Shown: positions 17,360-26,764, numbered from the stretch's first letter. The stretch: DNA of 64,000 nucleotides from Pseudomonadota bacterium (GCA_023439305.1 JAEXOO010000018.1:124001-188000); one strand, 5' to 3'. Numbers and translations: made by a program. Notes: generated by a model from the letters alone, not told the origin.

Positions 17360-18781
17360 TCAGATAAGACGCGAGTAGCGGGCGGTCGTGGCCTGGGCCA
17401 GATATTTGTCGAACACCATGCTGAAGGCCCGGACAAACAGCCTTCCTTTGGGCTGCACGCGTATGGACTGGCTGTCCACGGCGATCAGGCCGGCTTCTTC
17501 GTAGGTCTGGAGTTCCTGGAGTTCAGTCGCAAAATAGCTGGCGAAATCAATGCCGTAGCGGGATTCCAGGCGCTCGATCTGGACAGGCACGCTGCACATG
17601 AGATTCATGATGATTTCAGCGCGCAGCCTGTCATCCTGCTGCATGACAATGCCTCGCTCGACCGGAATGCGGCCCCGATCCAGGTCGGCGTAATAATTGC
17701 GCAGGCTGCGCACATTCTGTATGTGCATGGGACCAACATGGCCGATGGACGACACACCGAAAGACACCAGGTCACAGGACGCACGGGTGGTGTAACCCTG
17801 GAAATTGCGGTGCAGGCTGCCATCCAGCCGCGCCAGGTTCAGCTCGTCGGTCGGCAGAGCGAAGTGATCCAGGCCGATATAGACATAGCCGGCGTCCAGC
17901 AATCGCTGAGAGGACATCAGGAACAATTGCAGACGCTGCTCGGCATCGGGCAGGTCGGCTTCGCGGATCAGGCGCTGGGCTTTGAAGCGGTTGGGCAGAT
18001 GGGCGTAGTTGTACAGCGCGATGCGATCGGGCCGCAGTTCCACCAACGAATCGATGGTGACGGCAAAGCTGTCCAGAGTTTGCAGGGGCAGGCCGTAGAT
18101 GAGGTCGGTATTGATGGACTGGAAGCCCGCTGCACGCCCGTCTTCGATGGCGCGGCGCACCATGTCCAGAGGCTGGATGCGGTTGACCGCTTCCTGTACG
18201 CGGGGATCGAAGTCCTGCACGCCGAAGCTGGTGCGGTTGAAACCCAGCTGCCCCAGTCCCTGCAAAGTGCCGTCGGACAAGGTGCGCGGATCGATTTCTA
18301 TGCCGAGCTCGGCATCCGGCGTGAACTGAAACTGCGCCTTCAGCCTGTCCATCAGGCGAGCCAACTGCTCGTGCTCCAGGAAGGTGGGCGAGCCGCCCCC
18401 CAGGTGCAACTGCTCGGTGCGCCGGTCGTCCCCCATGTACTGGGTGACCATGTCGATTTCGCGCAGCAGGTAGCGCAGATATTGTTCGCTCTTGCTGCGA
18501 TCCTGGGTGATGACCTTATTGCAGGCGCAAAAATAGCAGAGCGATTGGCAGAACGGAATATGCAGATAGACCGAGAGCGGCGGATTGCTGCTGCTGAGCG
18601 CGCGCCGAGACAGCTCATGAATATAGGGCTGGGCCGGAAAATCCTGGAAAAAGCGGTCCGCTGTGGGATAGGAGGTGTAGCGTGGTCCGGTCCGGTCGAA
18701 GCGCCGGATCAGGGCTTCGGAAATTTCGATGTCGGCATTGCCGAGGGACGTGGCGTCGGGTTCATCCAAAATACTGGGCAT
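17360..18781 (-). CDS. hemN: Oxygen-independent coproporphyrinogen III oxidase
   Basis: Radical SAM enzyme of 473 residues that converts coproporphyrinogen III to protoporphyrinogen IX without oxygen. The cluster motif is C78-x3-C82-x2-C85-x-C87 (HIPFCQSLCYFCAC), preceded by the typical HemN beginning (RYTSYPTADRF). GGGSPTFL and the HemN C-terminal domain are present. The start at 18781 has GGAG 8 bp upstream; the frame continues further but without a good start. An FNR-type site lies about 75 bp upstream, matching induction at low oxygen. The product feeds heme for the respiratory cytochromes, and the gene's presence fits the denitrification-type cluster at 47-55 kb. Confidence 0.94.
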   Translation of the reverse strand: MPSILDEPDATSLGNADIEISEALIRRFDRTGPRYTSYPTADRFFQDFPAQPYIHELSRRALSSSNPPLSVYLHIPFCQSLCYFCACNKVITQDRSKSEQYLRYLLREIDMVTQYMGDDRRTEQLHLGGGSPTFLEHEQLARLMDRLKAQFQFTPDAELGIEIDPRTLSDGTLQGLGQLGFNRTSFGVQDFDPRVQEAVNRIQPLDMVRRAIEDGRAAGFQSINTDLIYGLPLQTLDSFAVTIDSLVELRPDRIALYNYAHLPNRFKAQRLIREADLPDAEQRLQLFLMSSQRLLDAGYVYIGLDHFALPTDELNLARLDGSLHRNFQGYTTRASCDLVSFGVSSIGHVGPMHIQNVRSLRNYYADLDRGRIPVERGIVMQQDDRLRAEIIMNLMCSVPVQIERLESRYGIDFASYFATELQELQTYEEAGLIAVDSQSIRVQPKGRLFVRAFSMVFDKYLAQATTARYSRLI

Positions 18782-18853
18782 GGCGGGTTCTCCAGCGAAA
18801 GGCCTTTTCTTCTTTGTAAGATGCCATTGTGAGAGAAAACCGGGACAAGCCAA

Positions 18854-18867
18854 TTGACCTGCATCAA
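18854..18867. promoter_or_regulatory. FNR/ANR-type site upstream of hemN
   Basis: TTGACCTGCATCAA matches the consensus TTGAT-N4-ATCAA at 9 of 10 defined positions. It lies 73-86 bp upstream of the hemN start codon in the divergent hemN/phaAB gap, consistent with an activator position for anaerobic hemN expression. Confidence 0.75.
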
Positions 18868-19045
18868 GACCGCAAGAAGTAAAAAAAGCCGCCGCGCGCC
18901 CCCGCTCAAGAATCTGCCCGAGCTCGTCCGAGGCCGTTCCAGCAGTAAAAAAAATGATATTTTTAGCTGACAACACGCTGACATTAGCGTCATATATCGT
19001 ATCATTAAGCGCTAACCCGCCTAAATTACCGCCCGTTGGAGCCTG

Positions 19046-21973
19046 ATGTATCTGCTCGTGATCCTAGCGCTGCCCTTTGTCGGCAGCTTGCTATCTTCCC
19101 TGCTGCCCGCAAACGCGCGCAAACTTCAGGCCTCCCTGGCCGGCGCTGTTGCAGTTTCCTGTGCCCTGCTCACTCTTTATGCCTATCCGGACGTCGCCCG
19201 GGGTGAAGTCCTCGAGTCCTCTCGGGCCTGGATTCCGGCGCACGGCCTGACCTTCAAGTTGCGCATGGACGGCTATGCGTGGCTGTTCAGCTTCATCATC
19301 ACCGCCATGGGCGCGCTGATCGCCCTGTACGCTCATTACTACCTGTCTGCACAGGATCCCGTTCGCCGTTTCTTCGCCTTTCTGCAAGCCTTCATGGGCT
19401 CCATGCTGGGCGTGGTGCTGTCGGGCAATCTGATCCAGCTCGTGGTGTTCTGGGAACTGACCAGCATCTCCTCCTTCATGCTGATCGCGTACTGGTATCA
19501 CCGCATGGACGCGCGCCGCGGCGCGCGCATGTCGCTGATCATCACGGGCACGGGCGGATTCTGCCTGCTGGCCGGCGTACTGATGCTGGGCCAGGCGGCC
19601 GGCAGCTACGATCTGGGCGTCGTGCTCGAATCGGGCGAGCAGATCCGCAATCACCCCTGGTACACGGGCATGCTGATCCTGATCGCGCTGGGAGCGCTCA
19701 GCAAAAGCGCCCAATTCCCCTTCCATATTTGGCTGCCCCACGCCATGGCAGCCCCCACGCCGGTGTCCGCCTATCTGCATTCGGCCACCATGGTCAAGGC
19801 CGGCGTGTTTCTGCTGGCGCGCCTGTGGCCCGTACTGGCCGGCACTACCGAATGGGCCGTCATCATCGGCGGCGCCGGGCTATGTTCCCTGGTGCTGGGC
19901 GCCTACGTGGCCATGTTCCAGCGCGACATGAAAGGCGTGCTGGCCTATTCCACCATCAGCCACCTGGGCCTGATCACCTTGCTGCTGGGCCTGAACAGTC
20001 CGCTGGCCCTGGTGGCCGCGCTGTTCCACATGATGAACCACGCCACCTTCAAGGCCTCGCTCTTCATGGCCGCAGGGATTGTTGACCACGAAACCGGCAC
20101 GCGGAACCTGAACCGGCTCTCCGGCCTGCGCCACGCCATGCCGCTGACCGCGACACTGGCCACGGTGGCGGCCGCTTCCATGGCCGGGGTGCCGCTGCTC
20201 AATGGCTTCATCTCCAAAGAGATGTTCTTTGCCGAAACCATCCTGGCGGGCAATGGCAATACCTGGGAATACCTGCTGCCGGCCACCGCCGTGGTGGCCG
20301 GCTCGTTCAGCGTCGCCTACTCCCTGCGCTTCATCGCCCAGGTTTTTTTCGGCCCTGTCGCCACGGATCTGCCGCGCCAGCCGCATGAGCCGCCACGCCA
20401 GATGCTGATCCCCAGCGCCATTCTGGTCATGACCTGCCTGCTGGTGGGCATCATCCCGGGCCTGACCTTCGGCCCCTTCCTGCATACCGCCGCCAACGCC
20501 ATCCTGGGCGCGGAGACGCCCGAATACGATCTGGCCCTGTGGCACGGCGTCAATCTGCCCCTGATCATGAGCCTGGTCGCCACCCTGGCCGGCATTGTCC
20601 TGGTGCTGCTCATCAACCGCTTCTATCGCAACCGCCAGGGTCGCACCCCGCTGCTCACCCGGGCCGACGGCCGCCGCTTGTTCGAACTGACCATGGAATA
20701 TCTGGAAGTGGCGGCGAATTGGGCCGTGGGCAAACTGTATTCCCCGCGCCTGCAACGCCAGATCCTGCTGATCGTGGTGGTGACCCTGTGCGTGGCCGCC
20801 CTGCCCCTGACCCGCGGCGAATGGATCAAGTCGGTGCGTTTCACTCCCTTGGATCCCTTTTTCGCCGTGATGTGGGCGGTCGGCATAGCCTGCGCGGTGG
20901 GCGCCGCGCGGCAGGCCAAGTTCCACCGTCCGGCCTCTCTGCTGCTGGCCGGCGGCGCCGGCCTGGTCACCAGTCTGACCTACGCCTGGCTGTCGGCGCC
21001 GGATCTGGCCCTGACCCAATTGGCAGTGGAAGTCGTCACCATCGTGTTGATTCTGCTCGGGCTGCGCTGGCTGCCGCAACGTGTCAGCGACATGCCCGGC
21101 GGCGAGGAAAACTCCGGTCGCGCTCTGCTGCGCCGCGGCCGCGACCTGTCCATCGCCGTCCTGGCCGGCGGCGGCATCGCGGCGCTGGCCTACGCGGTCA
21201 TGACGCGTCCACACCCCAGCGGCATCTCGCCCTTCTTCGTCGAAAAATCCCTGCCGCTGGGCGGGGGCGCAAACGTCGTGAACGTTATTCTGGTCGACTT
21301 CCGCGGTTTCGATACCTTCGGGGAGATCACGGTGCTGGGCATCGTCGCCATCACCGTGTTTGCGCTGCTGCGCCGCTTCCGCCCGCCGGTGGAAGCCATC
21401 GCCATGCCGCTGGTGCGCCGCCAGAATGTACGTGACACGCACGAAGCCGTTTTCGTCGAACCCGATCCCGAGGCGCTGCTGCCCGAGGGCATCATGCGCA
21501 TTCCCGCGGTCTTGATGCGCCTGCTGCTGCCAATCGCCACGCTGGTCTCCCTGTACTTTCTGCTGCGCGGCCACAACCAGCCGGGCGGCGGCTTCGTGGC
21601 GGGGCTGATCATGGCCACGGCCATCATTTTGCAGTACATCGTCAACGGCGTGGTCTGGATGGAATCGCGGCCGCTGATCCAGCCCCAGACCTGGATTTCC
21701 ATCGGTCTGCTGACGGCCGGCTTTGCCGCCATGATGGTGTGGTGGTTCAACAAGCCTTTCCTGTCGGCCCAGAGCTGGGATCTGCACCTGCCCCTGATCG
21801 GCGAGGTGCACACCTCCAGCGCCCTGATCTTCGACATCGGCGTCTTCATGCTGGTCATTGGCTCCACCATTCTGATGTTGGTCGCCCTGGCCCACCAGTC
21901 GCTGCGTTTCTATCGCAAGCTGCCGGCGTCACGTCCGGCCTCCTCCGACTCCAGCGCGACGGAGCAAAACTAA
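19046..21973 (+). CDS. phaAB: Fused PhaA/PhaB subunit of Mrp-type monovalent cation/H+ antiporter
   Basis: Large membrane protein of 975 residues. Residues 1 to about 800 resemble the NuoL-like MrpA/MnhA subunit (core segment with MAAPTPVSAYLHSATMVKAG, the proton-channel signature of complex I antiporter-like subunits, plus a C-terminal MbhD-type part). From about 810, RIPAVLMRLLLPIATLVSLY and HNQPGGGFVAGLI are typical of MrpB/MnhB, so A and B are fused as in PhaAB of rhizobia. The start has GGAG 7 bp upstream. It is the first gene of a tightly overlapping six-gene operon. The complex exports Na+ or K+ in exchange for protons and supports growth at high pH or salt. Confidence 0.93.
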   Translation: MYLLVILALPFVGSLLSSLLPANARKLQASLAGAVAVSCALLTLYAYPDVARGEVLESSRAWIPAHGLTFKLRMDGYAWLFSFIITAMGALIALYAHYYLSAQDPVRRFFAFLQAFMGSMLGVVLSGNLIQLVVFWELTSISSFMLIAYWYHRMDARRGARMSLIITGTGGFCLLAGVLMLGQAAGSYDLGVVLESGEQIRNHPWYTGMLILIALGALSKSAQFPFHIWLPHAMAAPTPVSAYLHSATMVKAGVFLLARLWPVLAGTTEWAVIIGGAGLCSLVLGAYVAMFQRDMKGVLAYSTISHLGLITLLLGLNSPLALVAALFHMMNHATFKASLFMAAGIVDHETGTRNLNRLSGLRHAMPLTATLATVAAASMAGVPLLNGFISKEMFFAETILAGNGNTWEYLLPATAVVAGSFSVAYSLRFIAQVFFGPVATDLPRQPHEPPRQMLIPSAILVMTCLLVGIIPGLTFGPFLHTAANAILGAETPEYDLALWHGVNLPLIMSLVATLAGIVLVLLINRFYRNRQGRTPLLTRADGRRLFELTMEYLEVAANWAVGKLYSPRLQRQILLIVVVTLCVAALPLTRGEWIKSVRFTPLDPFFAVMWAVGIACAVGAARQAKFHRPASLLLAGGAGLVTSLTYAWLSAPDLALTQLAVEVVTIVLILLGLRWLPQRVSDMPGGEENSGRALLRRGRDLSIAVLAGGGIAALAYAVMTRPHPSGISPFFVEKSLPLGGGANVVNVILVDFRGFDTFGEITVLGIVAITVFALLRRFRPPVEAIAMPLVRRQNVRDTHEAVFVEPDPEALLPEGIMRIPAVLMRLLLPIATLVSLYFLLRGHNQPGGGFVAGLIMATAIILQYIVNGVVWMESRPLIQPQTWISIGLLTAGFAAMMVWWFNKPFLSAQSWDLHLPLIGEVHTSSALIFDIGVFMLVIGSTILMLVALAHQSLRFYRKLPASRPASSDSSATEQN

Positions 21974-22320
21974 TGGAAATCGTTCTCTCTATCGCCATCG
22001 GCGTGCTGGCCGGCTCCGGCGTCTGGCTGCTGCTACGCCCCCGTACCTTCCAGGTCATCATGGGCCTGGCCCTGGTGTCCTACGCGGTCAATCTGTTCAT
22101 TTTCAGCATGGGTCGGCTCAAGATCAGCGCCGCACCCGTCATCAATGCCGAATGGGGCGACATTGCTTCCAACTACGCCGATCCGCTGCCCCAGGCCCTG
22201 GTGCTGACCGCCATCGTGATCGGCTTTGCCACCACGGCCCTGTTTCTGGTGGTGCTGCTGGCCAGCCGCGGCCTGACAGGCACCGACCACGTTGACGGTC
22301 GCGAGGAAGACGACCTGTGA
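21973..22320 (+). CDS. phaC: Mrp-type antiporter subunit C
   Basis: A 115-residue NuoK-like membrane protein with three hydrophobic segments (residues 1-22, 26-46, 70-98). The stretch PLPQALVLTAIVIGFATTA is the family hallmark (PLPQALVLTAIVI). The ATG at 21973 shares its A with the phaAB stop (TAATG). Its own stop overlaps the GTG of phaD. Part of the PhaABCDEFG membrane complex; not related to polyhydroxyalkanoate synthase of the same symbol. Confidence 0.92.
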   Translation: MEIVLSIAIGVLAGSGVWLLLRPRTFQVIMGLALVSYAVNLFIFSMGRLKISAAPVINAEWGDIASNYADPLPQALVLTAIVIGFATTALFLVVLLASRGLTGTDHVDGREEDDL

Positions 22321-23954
22321 ATCTGCTGAGCCAACACCTTCCGATCTTCCCCGTCGCCATCCCCATGATGGCGGCGGCCCTGATGATGATGCTGCGCGAC
22401 AAGCGCCGCCACTACAAGCTGCTGATCGCCTTCGCCTCGCTGCTGGCCCAACTGATCTGCGCCATCTATCTGCTCCTGCTGGCCGATGGCACCCTGGCGC
22501 CCATCTGGCCCCAGGCCGTCGGCGTATACCTGCTCGGAGACTGGCCCGCCCCCTTCGGCATCGTGCTGGTCGTAGACCGGCTCTCGGCGCTGATGCTGGT
22601 GCTGACCAATGTGCTGGCCTTCTGCTGCTGGTTCTATTCCCTGGCTCGCTGGGATCGCGTCGGTGTGCATTTCCATCCGCTGTTCCAGCTTCTGCTGATG
22701 GGCCTTAACGGCGCCTTCCTGACCGGCGACCTGTTCAATCTGTTCGTCTTCTTTGAAGTGCTGCTGGCGGCCTCGTACGGGCTGATGCTGCATGGCTCGG
22801 GCCCCGCCCGGGTCAGCGCGGGCCTGCACTACATTGCCGTCAACCTGGTCTCGTCCTTCCTGCTGCTGATTGCCATCGCCATGATCTACGGAGTGACCGG
22901 CACGCTGAACATGGCCGACCTGGCCCTGCGCGCTGGCTCTCTGCCCGACTCGGACCGCCTGCTGTTTGAATCGGCCATTGCCATTCTGGGCATAGCATTT
23001 CTGATCAAGGCAGCTGCCTGGCCCCTGAACTTCTGGCTCCCCAGCGCCTATGGCAATGCCAGCGCGCCGGTGGCCGCCATGTTCGCCATCATGACCAAAG
23101 TGGGCATTTACGCACTGCTGCGCATCGGTTCGCTGCTGCTGCCCACCGGCGCTCCGGCGGCGTTCGGCGGCGCCTGGATGTTTCCGGCCGGCATCGCCAC
23201 GCTGGCGGTGGGTGCCGTCGGCATGCTGTCGGCCCAGCAGCCCGAACGCCTGGCGGGCTACAGCATCATCGTGTCCTCGGGCACACTGCTGGCCGCCTTG
23301 GGCATGCCCGGCGTCATCCTGACCGGCCCTGCGCTGTACTACATGCTCAGCAGCGTGCTGGCGCTGGCCGCTTTTTTCCTGCTGCTGGAGCTGGTCAGCC
23401 GCACCAAGCCGTTCGGCGCCGACCTGCTGGCAGTCAGCCAGGAAGTCTTCGACCTGGACGATCCGGAATCTGAAGATCACAGCGACGACGTGGTCGGCAT
23501 CGCGATTCCCGGGGTCATGGTGTTCCTGGGCATGTCCTTCATAGCCTGCGCCCTGCTCATCGTGGGGCTGCCGCCGCTGTCTGGCTTCGTGGCCAAGCTG
23601 TCGTTGCTGACCGCCGCCCTGAAAGCCTCGGGCCAATCACCCGAACCGCTCAATGCCTGGATCTTGACGGGCGCCGTGCTGATCTCCGGGGTGGCCGGCC
23701 TGATCGCCATGGTGCGCACCGGCATACGCTTGTTCTGGAGCAACAGCGACATGGCCATTCCACGCCTGAAGCTCATCGAAGCGGCCCCCATCAGCGCCAT
23801 TATCCTGGCATGTGCGGTATTGAGCTGGTATGCCGGCCCCATTACGACCTACCTGGAACAGACCGCCCGCCAACTGGATGAACCCCGTACTTATATAGGA
23901 TCAGTGCTGCGCCAGAACCCCGTGCGTTCCGTGGATGCCGGAGGCCCGCAATGA
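22317..23954 (+). CDS. phaD: Mrp-type antiporter subunit D
   Basis: A 545-residue NuoN/NuoM-like antiporter subunit with about 14 hydrophobic segments. Family marks include GDLFNLFVFFEV, IKAAAWPLNFWLPSAYG and PPLSGFVAKLSLL. The GTG start at 22317 overlaps the phaC stop (GTGA), so translation is coupled. It is paired with PhaA as one of two proton-translocating-type subunits. Confidence 0.92.
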   Translation: MNLLSQHLPIFPVAIPMMAAALMMMLRDKRRHYKLLIAFASLLAQLICAIYLLLLADGTLAPIWPQAVGVYLLGDWPAPFGIVLVVDRLSALMLVLTNVLAFCCWFYSLARWDRVGVHFHPLFQLLLMGLNGAFLTGDLFNLFVFFEVLLAASYGLMLHGSGPARVSAGLHYIAVNLVSSFLLLIAIAMIYGVTGTLNMADLALRAGSLPDSDRLLFESAIAILGIAFLIKAAAWPLNFWLPSAYGNASAPVAAMFAIMTKVGIYALLRIGSLLLPTGAPAAFGGAWMFPAGIATLAVGAVGMLSAQQPERLAGYSIIVSSGTLLAALGMPGVILTGPALYYMLSSVLALAAFFLLLELVSRTKPFGADLLAVSQEVFDLDDPESEDHSDDVVGIAIPGVMVFLGMSFIACALLIVGLPPLSGFVAKLSLLTAALKASGQSPEPLNAWILTGAVLISGVAGLIAMVRTGIRLFWSNSDMAIPRLKLIEAAPISAIILACAVLSWYAGPITTYLEQTARQLDEPRTYIGSVLRQNPVRSVDAGGPQ

Positions 23955-24436
23955 GACGCTATACCAAGCACCTGTTCTTGCCCCTGCTGCTGCTGATCAT
24001 CTGGCTGCTGCTGAACGATTCGGTCTCGGCCGGCTATGTGGTCCTGGGGATTTTCCTGGCCATCTGGCTCAGCCTGGCCGCCATTCCCTTCCGGCCCGTC
24101 AAGGCCAGCATACGCCGCCCTTTCCTGGCCTTGAAACTGATCGGGCAGGTCGGCTGGGATATCGTGCTGTCCAATATCGCCGTCGGACGCATCGTCCTGA
24201 AGGGCGCCCACGCGCCTCGACCCGGATTTCTGCGCATTCCCTTGCGCATGACCGACCCGCACGGCCTGGCCGCGCTGGCCTGCATCATTACCTATACGCC
24301 CGGTACGGTCTGGTCGGGCTTTGACGAAGACAGCAACACCCTGACCCTGCATATTCTGGACCTGCAGGACGAACAGGTCTGGCTCGACACCATTCAGAAG
24401 CGCTACGAGTCACCGCTACTGGAGATTTTTCAATGA
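23951..24436 (+). CDS. phaE: Mrp-type antiporter subunit E
   Basis: A 161-residue membrane protein with two N-terminal hydrophobic segments and a cytoplasmic part containing ALACIITYTPGTVW, the typical MrpE/MnhE segment (ITLTPGT). ATGA overlap with phaD at the start and with phaF at the end. Confidence 0.9.
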   Translation: MRRYTKHLFLPLLLLIIWLLLNDSVSAGYVVLGIFLAIWLSLAAIPFRPVKASIRRPFLALKLIGQVGWDIVLSNIAVGRIVLKGAHAPRPGFLRIPLRMTDPHGLAALACIITYTPGTVWSGFDEDSNTLTLHILDLQDEQVWLDTIQKRYESPLLEIFQ

Positions 24437-24714
24437 TAGACATCGTCTACTGGGCATGCCAATTCGCTCTGGGCTGCTTCGTTCTGGGCATGAGCTGCTC
24501 GGTCGTGCGCCTGCTCAAGGGCCCGTCGGCTGCAGACCGCGTGCTGGCGCTGGACACCATGTACATCAACGGCATGCTGGCCCTGCTGGCGCTGGGCATC
24601 CGCTTTGATTCGAATCTGTATTTCGATATTGCCCTACTGATCGCCTTGTTCGGCTTTGTCGGATCAGCGGCCATGGCCAAGTTCCTGCTGCGCGCGGAGG
24701 TCATCGAACCATGA
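24433..24714 (+). CDS. phaF: Mrp-type antiporter subunit F
   Basis: A 93-residue protein with three hydrophobic segments and the MrpF/MnhF signature LKGPSAADRVLALDTM. ATGA overlaps on both sides. It completes the small subunits needed for complex stability. Confidence 0.9.
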   Translation: MIDIVYWACQFALGCFVLGMSCSVVRLLKGPSAADRVLALDTMYINGMLALLALGIRFDSNLYFDIALLIALFGFVGSAAMAKFLLRAEVIEP

Positions 24715-25130
24715 GCACCACGCCCTTGCTGCCCTGGTGGCTGGCCATTCCTGTAGCGCTGCTGCTGGTGCTCAGCGGCATTGTTTCCCTGATCGGATCC
24801 GCCGGGCTGCTGCGCCTGAAACATTTCTATTCACGCATCCATGCCCCGACCATGGGCAATACCCTGGGCGTGTTCTTCATGATTCTGGCGGTGGCGATCA
24901 GCTCCAGCTACTTGCTCAGCCGCCCCATTCTGCACCCCATCATCATCACGCTGCTGCTGGTCATCACGTCCCCCGTCACCGCCATATTGCTGATGCGAGC
25001 GGCCATCAAGCGCGAATTGCGCCAGCGCCTGGCCGACTACGCCCCCGACGAGCCAGGCTACATGAGCGTGCCCTGCAAAGCGCCTGCTGCCGCCGCCACT
25101 AAAGACGCCGACACGCCGCCCCGCTCCTGA
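24711..25130 (+). CDS. phaG: Mrp-type antiporter subunit G
   Basis: A 139-residue protein with three hydrophobic segments; GSAGLLRLKHFYSRIHAPTM is the MrpG/MnhG hallmark. The charged C-terminus is Ala-rich. ATGA overlap with phaF; last gene of the operon. No clear terminator follows. Confidence 0.9.
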   Translation: MSTTPLLPWWLAIPVALLLVLSGIVSLIGSAGLLRLKHFYSRIHAPTMGNTLGVFFMILAVAISSSYLLSRPILHPIIITLLLVITSPVTAILLMRAAIKRELRQRLADYAPDEPGYMSVPCKAPAAAATKDADTPPRS

Positions 25131-25333
25131 TCTCGCCGCTCAGGCATTGGTCAACTTCCCTTGCACCCGGTTACAGCGGGCAGGCTTATACTGAATCGTG
25201 AGTCTGCCCCCTGCCCTGCAGGGACAAGCCTCTTACAGATCAGGAGCGCGCCGCGCTCCGCACGGCCAACGGCGGCCCGGCCGCCAGAGACCCTTGCCGT
25301 GTGATTCCCTAACCTTGCAAAGGAGTTAGATTG

Positions 25334-25720
25334 ATGAATCCACGAAAACTGCTATCCGCACCCAAACTGCTCGGCGCCTGCCTACTGGGCCTGGGCATGA
25401 TGTCATCCGCCGCATGGGCGCAAAGCGCTTCTGCCGAATACAAGCAAAGCATCCAGCGCTGCGAACAATTCACCGGCGAACAGCGCGTCACCTGCCGCCG
25501 CGAAGCCGGCGCCGCCGTTCAGGCCGAACGCCAGAATAAGCTGACCAGCCCCGGCCCCAACGAGCAGGCCAACCGCGACGCCCGCTGCCAACGTCTGCCG
25601 GTCAGCCAGCAGCAAGACTGCATGAAAACCATGTCCGGCCAGGACACCACCATTCAGGGCAGCGTCGACGGCGGCGGCATCCTGCGCGAAACCACCACGA
25701 TCGTGCCCGCTCCACAATAA
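25334..25720 (+). CDS. Small secreted hypothetical protein with four cysteines
   Basis: A 128-residue protein with a clear signal peptide ending AWA-Q (about residue 30). The mature part has two similar cysteine units (RCEQFTGEQRVTC and RCQRLPVSQQQDC) separated by an Ala/Glu/Gln-rich helix, then a C-terminal GSVDGGGILRETT segment. AAAGGAG lies 8 bp before the ATG at 25334. A strong terminator follows directly. The paired cysteines could form disulfides in the periplasm. I recognise no named family; function unknown. Confidence 0.75.
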   Translation: MNPRKLLSAPKLLGACLLGLGMMSSAAWAQSASAEYKQSIQRCEQFTGEQRVTCRREAGAAVQAERQNKLTSPGPNEQANRDARCQRLPVSQQQDCMKTMSGQDTTIQGSVDGGGILRETTTIVPAPQ

Positions 25721-25741
25721 ACCCGCGCTCGCCATCGAGAC

Positions 25742-25776
25742 AAAAACAGCGCCTTGAGCAAGGCGCTGTTTTTTTA
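25742..25776. terminator. Rho-independent terminator, probably bidirectional
   Basis: AAACAGCGCCTT and AAGGCGCTGTTT form a 12-bp stem with a GAGC loop, followed by a T-run on the plus strand and preceded by an A-run. It ends the secreted-protein gene and overlaps the end of the convergent LysR gene. Confidence 0.9.
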
Positions 25777-26658
25777 GGCCGCCGCCTCTTCCAATAGCCA
25801 ATCCATGAATGCCCTTACAGCCGGACGCTGCCCCATACCCGGCCGCGTGACCATGTAGTAAGCAAAGCGGGCGGGCCAGGGCTTGTCCAACACCAGGACC
25901 AGGCGCCCTGCCGCAATTTCTTCCTGCGCATAGGACTCGGGCACCAAGGCCACGCCCTGTCCAGCCTCGGCTGCGCGGATCAACAGAAAGTCGTCTTCAA
26001 ACGCACTGCCCCTTTGCGCCCGCGCATCTTGCGCCACGCCATGGGCGCTGAGCCACAAAGGCCAATCCGCCCGATCGGCATCGTGCAGCAAGGGATAACC
26101 CAGGCAATCCAGCGGCTGGGACGGCAGGGGCTGACCGGCCAACAATAGCGCCGATGCCACCGGCACCAGCACGGGCGCCATCAAAGCAGTCACCTCCAGC
26201 CCAGGATAGTCGCCCAGACCGTGACGCAAGGCCAGATCCACGCGATCACGTCGCAAATCTACCAAAGCGGATGTCGCTTCGACGCGGATCTCGATATGAG
26301 GATGACGCTGCGTGAACCGCCCCAGGCGCGGCACCAGCCATGAAGCGGCGAAGCTGGCTACCGTGCTGACCGTCACTGTCTGACGCTCCTTGATGGACGC
26401 GAGCTCATCCAAGGCCTGGTCAATCTGCCTGAAGGCCGCGCTCAAGTCGTCATGAACGCGCGCACCGGCTTCGGTCAGACGCATGCCCAGGCGCTCGCGC
26501 TCCAGCAAGGCCAGCCCTAGCCGCTCCTCCAGCAGACGCATCTGCTGGCTGACCGCGCCCGGGGTGACATGCAGGGCTTGCGCCGCCGCCTTGATGCTGC
26601 CGCGATGACCGACTTCGACAAAAGCGCGCAAGGCCTGTAAGGGAGGAGCTGATGACAT
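25774..26658 (-). CDS. LysR-family regulator (GcvA-like)
   Basis: A 294-residue transcriptional regulator. The winged HTH lies at residues 5-65 (LQALRAFVEVGHRGSIKAAA followed by LHVTPGAVSQQMRLLEERLG), and the rest is a substrate-binding domain of the GcvA type (TVSTVASFAASWLVPRLGRF). It is divergent from a glutathione transferase gene with a 118-bp gap containing two TTTAG-N5-CTAAA sites, so it probably controls that gene and itself. The inducer is unknown. Confidence 0.9.
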   Translation of the reverse strand: MSSAPPLQALRAFVEVGHRGSIKAAAQALHVTPGAVSQQMRLLEERLGLALLERERLGMRLTEAGARVHDDLSAAFRQIDQALDELASIKERQTVTVSTVASFAASWLVPRLGRFTQRHPHIEIRVEATSALVDLRRDRVDLALRHGLGDYPGLEVTALMAPVLVPVASALLLAGQPLPSQPLDCLGYPLLHDADRADWPLWLSAHGVAQDARAQRGSAFEDDFLLIRAAEAGQGVALVPESYAQEEIAAGRLVLVLDKPWPARFAYYMVTRPGMGQRPAVRAFMDWLLEEAAA

Positions 26659-26673
26659 TTAGTTTATCTAAAT
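26657..26673. promoter_or_regulatory. Candidate LysR operator 1
   Basis: ATTTAG-TTTAT-CTAAAT, a perfect 6-bp inverted repeat with a 5-nt centre, overlapping the LysR start codon. It shares the TTTAG-N5-CTAAA core with a second site 92 bp away, next to the divergent gene. Confidence 0.6.
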
Positions 26674-26749
26674 TATGAAATGAAAAATAATCGCTTTATC
26701 CTGGGCATTTCACCATAGACAATAAGTCAAGTTCAAATTGTTTTATTAA

Positions 26750-26764
26750 TTTAGCAAAACTAAA
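26750..26764. promoter_or_regulatory. Candidate LysR operator 2
   Basis: TTTAG-CAAAA-CTAAA, the same arms and spacing as operator 1, placed 13-27 bp upstream of the glutathione transferase start codon. A pair of identical arms flanking the divergent promoters suits DNA looping or cooperative binding by the LysR protein. Confidence 0.6.

Noticed and set aside
19880..21895. A 671-codon open frame on the minus strand
   Set aside because: Antisense shadow of phaAB; composition is Gly/His/Gln-rich and no domain is visible.
25131..25333. TTGCAC ... TATACT as a promoter for the secreted-protein gene
   Set aside because: Spacing between the two boxes is 20 bp, too long for a confident sigma-70 promoter.
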